This document shows, piece after piece, positions 61,157 through 64,000 of a DNA stretch of 64,000 nucleotides. This DNA comes from Aeromicrobium chenweiae. Lineage in GTDB: Bacteria > Actinomycetota > Actinomycetes > Propionibacteriales > Nocardioidaceae. The position numbers and the translations under genes are program-made. The stretch covers positions 62,001 to 126,000 of the forward strand of contig NZ_CP026952.1 of NCBI RefSeq assembly GCF_003065605.1, in the 5' to 3' direction. The notes under the pieces were generated by a model. The model was not told the DNA's origin, made no database searches, and saw nothing but the letters and a program-made list of their open reading frames with translations. Positions within the stretch are counted from its first letter, which is position 1, and each line of letters begins with the position of its first letter.

Positions 61157-62223
61157 ACCGCCGACGGCTGTCGCCGGGCCTGCTCGGCGGCCAGCTCGGC
61201 GATGCTGTCGACCGGGAAGAAGCAGGCCGCCTCGTGGCCGGGCGCTCCCTGCTGCATCAGGGGCGGGCGCTCCTCCGCGCAGGCCTCACGCGCCAGCGGG
61301 CACCGCGTGCGGAAGCGGCAGCCCGACGGCGGGTTCGCCGGCGAGGGTGGGTCACCGGCCAGGACGACGCGGGTGCGTGCCGGGGTGTCCGTCGCGGCGG
61401 TGGCCGCGAGCGGGACCGCGGACAGCAGCGCCTGCGTGTAGGGGTGGCGAGGGTGGTGGAACAGCTCCTCGGTCTCGGCGATCTCCACGATCTGCCCCAG
61501 GTACATGACCGCGATGCGGTCGGCCACCTGGCGCATCACGGACAGGTCGTGCGAGACGAAGACGTAGCTGAGGCCGCGCTCGGTCTGCAGCGTGCGCAGC
61601 AGCTTGAGGATCTGCGCCTGCACGGACACGTCGAGCGCGCTGACGGGCTCGTCGCACACCACGAGCCGGGGCTCGAGCGCGAGTGCCCGGGCGATGCCGA
61701 TGCGCTGACGCTGGCCGCCGGAGAACTCGTGCGGGTAGCGGTCCTGCACGGCCGGGTCGAGACCGACGGACTCCAGCAGCGAGCTGACCGTCTCGCGGGC
61801 GGCCGCACGTCCCTTCCTGCCCTTCGGCACCAGGTGGTGGGTGTGCAGCGGCTCGGCGACGATGTCGTGCACCCGCATGCGGGGGTTGAGGCTCGCGTAC
61901 GGGTCCTGCAGGACGATCTGCATCTCGCGGCGGACCGCCAGCAGGTCGCGGCGGGACATGTCCGTCAGCTCCTTGCCGTCGAACGAGATGCTGCCGGCCG
62001 AGGCGTCCAGCAGCTGCATGATGACGCGGGTCAGCGTCGTCTTCCCGCAGCCGGACTCGCCCACGAGCCCGAGCACCTCGCCGGGAGCGACGTCGAGGGA
62101 GACGTCGTCGACGGCGAGGACCGGCGCTCCACCCGAGCGTCCAGGGAACTGCTTGCTCACGTGCTGGAGCGACAGCAGCGGCTGGACCGGCGACGGGGCG
62201 TCGAGGGCGAGTTCGGTGGTCAC
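61153..62223 (-). CDS. Oligopeptide ABC transporter ATPase (OppF/DppF-type)
   Basis: 356-residue ABC ATPase. Walker A LVGESGCGKTT, Q-loop QDPYASLNP, signature FSGGQRQRIGIARAL, Walker B VVCDEPVSALD, H-loop SHDL, and the C-terminal oligo_HPY cysteine-containing stretch GCRFRTRCPLAREACAEERP. GTG 62223 overlaps the upstream ATPase stop. Powers import together with OppD; permeases and the solute-binding protein lie outside the window. Confidence 0.94.
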   Translation of the reverse strand: MTTELALDAPSPVQPLLSLQHVSKQFPGRSGGAPVLAVDDVSLDVAPGEVLGLVGESGCGKTTLTRVIMQLLDASAGSISFDGKELTDMSRRDLLAVRREMQIVLQDPYASLNPRMRVHDIVAEPLHTHHLVPKGRKGRAAARETVSSLLESVGLDPAVQDRYPHEFSGGQRQRIGIARALALEPRLVVCDEPVSALDVSVQAQILKLLRTLQTERGLSYVFVSHDLSVMRQVADRIAVMYLGQIVEIAETEELFHHPRHPYTQALLSAVPLAATAATDTPARTRVVLAGDPPSPANPPSGCRFRTRCPLAREACAEERPPLMQQGAPGHEAACFFPVDSIAELAAEQARRQPSAV

Positions 62224-63266
62224 GATGAGACCCCTTCGGTTGCGTCGGCTTCGAGGGCGGCGGCCCGCGCGGCGAGCGTCTGCGCGCCGGTTGCCAGCTC
62301 GTCGGGCGAGAGGATGCAGGCCGCCTCGTGCCCGGGCGTCTTGGTCACCAGGCGCGGCACGGTCTCGGTGCACTCGGGCCGGGACAGGAAGCATCGCGGC
62401 TCGAACGGGCATCCCGGAGGCAGGTTCAGCAGGTCGGGCGGGGATCCCGGGATCGGGTCGAGCACGGCGCCCTTGGGACGATCGGCGCGCGGAGCCGACT
62501 GCATCAGCTGCATCGTGTACGGCATCCGGGGCGTGGCGAAGACCGCCTCGGCGGTGGCCTTCTCGACCGGGCGCCCCGCGTACATCACCAGGACGTCGTC
62601 CGCCTTCTCCGAGACCATCGCCAGGTCGTGGGTGATCAGCACGATGCCCATGTCGAAGCGGGTCTTCAGGTCGTCCAGGAGCTCCATGATCTGGGCCTGG
62701 ACGGTCACGTCGAGGGCCGTGGTGGGCTCGTCGGCGATCAGCACCTTCGGCCGGGACGCCAGGGCCATCGCGATCATGACGCGCTGCCGCATGCCGCCGG
62801 AGAACTGGTGCGGATACTGCCCGGCGCGCTCCTCGGGGTTGGCGATGCCGACCTCGCGCAGCGCCTGCACGGCGCGTGCCTTGGCCTCGGCCCGGCCGAG
62901 CTTCTCGCGACGCACGACGCTCTCGACGATCTGCCGGCCGACCGTGCGGACCGGGTTGAGGCTCGTCATGGGGTCCTGGAAGATCATCGCGATCCCCTGG
63001 CCGCGGACCTGGCGCAGCTGGCGCTCGTTCATCGTCAGCAGGTCCTGGCCCTCGAACAGGATCTCGCCACCGGTGTAGAAGCACGGCGGCTCGGGGTTGA
63101 GCCGCAGCGTCGACAGCGCGGTCGCGGTCTTGCCGCTGCCGGACTCGCCGACGATCGCGAGGGTCTTGCCCTGCTCGACCGAGAACGTCGCGTCATTGAC
63201 CGCCCGCACCACGCCGGTGTCCAGACGGAACTCGACGTTGAGGTTGCGCACCTCCAGCACCGCCAT
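62220..63266 (-). CDS. Oligopeptide ABC transporter ATPase (OppD/DppD-type)
   Basis: 348-residue ABC ATPase. Walker A AIVGESGSGKTATAL, Q-loop QDPMTSLNPVRT, signature FSGGMRQRVMIAMAL, Walker B LIADEPTTALD, and the oligo_HPY cysteine tail PGCPFEPRCFLSRPECTETV. ATG 63266 overlaps the stop of a tiny upstream frame (TGATG); a GTG at 63269 is the alternative. Pairs with OppF as a heterodimer. Confidence 0.94.
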   Translation of the reverse strand: MAVLEVRNLNVEFRLDTGVVRAVNDATFSVEQGKTLAIVGESGSGKTATALSTLRLNPEPPCFYTGGEILFEGQDLLTMNERQLRQVRGQGIAMIFQDPMTSLNPVRTVGRQIVESVVRREKLGRAEAKARAVQALREVGIANPEERAGQYPHQFSGGMRQRVMIAMALASRPKVLIADEPTTALDVTVQAQIMELLDDLKTRFDMGIVLITHDLAMVSEKADDVLVMYAGRPVEKATAEAVFATPRMPYTMQLMQSAPRADRPKGAVLDPIPGSPPDLLNLPPGCPFEPRCFLSRPECTETVPRLVTKTPGHEAACILSPDELATGAQTLAARAAALEADATEGVSS

Positions 63267-63337
63267 CACAGCTCACCGCCCGGGGTCGCGGAGTGGGTCG
63301 TCCGGGCCAGGACCATGCCGTCGGCTGCGCGTGTCAT
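63266..63337 (-). CDS. Possible 23-residue linker ORF
   Basis: MTRAADGMVLARTTHSATPG, then GEL: an ATGA overlap with the PLP enzyme stop at its start and a TGATG overlap with the OppD start at its end. It may be a translational coupling device or the residue of a deleted gene. No family recognised. Confidence 0.3.
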   Translation of the reverse strand: MTRAADGMVLARTTHSATPGGEL

Positions 63338-64000
63338 GAGTGTGCCGTCTCTCGTCGGATCGTGTCTTTCCATGCCTGGGCCGTCGCCGCGACGACGCCG
63401 GACGGCCGCGGTGCGACCGCCTGCAGTGCGCCGGGCTGCTTGAGGGCGGTGGCCGTGATGACCGAGACCACCGTGTCGTCCGGCTCCAGCCAGCCCTCCT
63501 CGCGTCCGCGCAGCAGCGCCGCGACGGAGACCGCGGCGGAGGGCTCGGCCGCGACGGCGCCCAGGCCGGCGAGCAGCATGCCCTCGGCGATCTCGTCCTC
63601 GGTGACGCCGACCGCGCGTCCGCCGGAGTCGCGGATCGCACGGAGCACGCGTCGCCCGTCGTGGATCATCGTGTCGCCGGCGATGCTCTGCGCCATCGTG
63701 GCGCCGGCGTCGCCGGTCGGGATCGTGTGGTCGCGGCCGTTGTCGAAGGCGTCCACGAGCGGTGCGCACACCGCGGCCTGCACGCCGACCATCCGGGGGA
63801 CGCGGTCGATCAGGCCGAGCTCACGCAGCTCGTTGAAGCCCTTCCAGGCTCCCCAGATGCCGCCACCGGTGCCGACCGGGTGCACCATCACGTCGGGCAC
63901 CTCCCAGTCGAGCTGCTCGCAGATCTCGTACGCGTAGACCTTCATGGCCTCGTGCCGGATCGGGTTCACGAAGTTGACGAACGAGTAGTAGCCCTCGCGG
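63334..64000 (-). CDS. PLP-dependent enzyme of the threonine synthase/dehydratase family (partial)
   Basis: The C-terminal 221 codons plus a partial codon; the N-terminus lies beyond the right edge. FVNPIRHEAMKVYAYEICEQ and VMVHPVGTGGGIWGAWKGFN (the glycine-rich PLP phosphate loop), then VVSVITATALKQPGALQAVA, match fold-type II PLP enzymes closest to threonine synthase-like proteins. In an operon with RidA it more likely acts as an ammonia-lyase or dehydratase than in threonine synthesis. The PLP lysine is outside the window. Confidence 0.85.
   Translation of the reverse strand, partial: REGYYSFVNFVNPIRHEAMKVYAYEICEQLDWEVPDVMVHPVGTGGGIWGAWKGFNELRELGLIDRVPRMVGVQAAVCAPLVDAFDNGRDHTIPTGDAGATMAQSIAGDTMIHDGRRVLRAIRDSGGRAVGVTEDEIAEGMLLAGLGAVAAEPSAAVSVAALLRGREEGWLEPDDTVVSVITATALKQPGALQAVAPRPSGVVAATAQAWKDTIRRETAHS

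Overview
The window reads as chromosomal DNA of a high-G+C Gram-positive actinobacterium. The evidence is a bacterial proteasome activator (Bpa), a WhiB-like regulator, heavy use of GTG starts, and a large set of apparently leaderless promoters of the form TANNNT-N6/7-start. The gene mix (rmlCD fusion, DUF4012 proteins, secreted proteins with lysine tails) would fit Nocardioidaceae such as Aeromicrobium or Nocardioides, but I cannot fix the genus from sequence alone. No phage, CRISPR array, plasmid origin or rRNA was seen.

Layout. 1-20 kb is mostly housekeeping: arginine deiminase, a beta-phosphoglucomutase/GH65 phosphorylase pair, an FHA-like protein, adenosine deaminase, a PAP2-lipid kinase fusion, seryl-tRNA synthetase with a HAD phosphatase, an HxlR regulator facing an aldo/keto reductase, a secreted metallophosphatase, WhiB, Bpa, quinone reductase, a nitrilase with a membrane protein, two tRNA-Ser genes and a diguanylate cyclase. 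20-29 kb is a surface block: VanZ, an Asp-box protein, two DUF4012 paralogues around an LPNAG-anchored protein, a small secreted lysine-tailed protein and a Wzz/BY-kinase. 29-42 kb is a polysaccharide island of visibly lower G+C: glycosyltransferases (one a two-headed GT4-GT4 fusion), a Wzx flippase, an FrhB-like protein, a polysaccharide pyruvyl transferase, the initiating sugar-phosphate transferase and UDP-glucose dehydrogenase. Its two blocks meet at a decayed IS256-type transposase. No Wzy polymerase is visible.

42-54 kb holds three related DHA2-type MFS exporters interleaved with the dTDP-rhamnose genes (rmlCD, rmlB, rmlA) and a TagB-like polymerase. It carries a clear rearrangement scar: a piece of rmlD fused head-on to a piece of an MFS gene, best explained by one tandem duplication with an 8-bp microhomology junction. 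Two arrays of one palindromic repeat family lie at 48.5 kb and 54.9 kb.

55-64 kb is a tightly coupled reverse-strand catabolic operon that runs off the window: a PLP-dependent lyase/synthase, oligopeptide ABC ATPases, a beta-lactamase-fold hydrolase, RidA, KDPG aldolase and KDG kinase, followed by a FAD/Fe-S D-lactate-type dehydrogenase. Together they suggest uptake and breakdown of a peptide- or amino-sugar-acid substrate into pyruvate through KDG/KDPG; the substrate itself is inferred, not shown.
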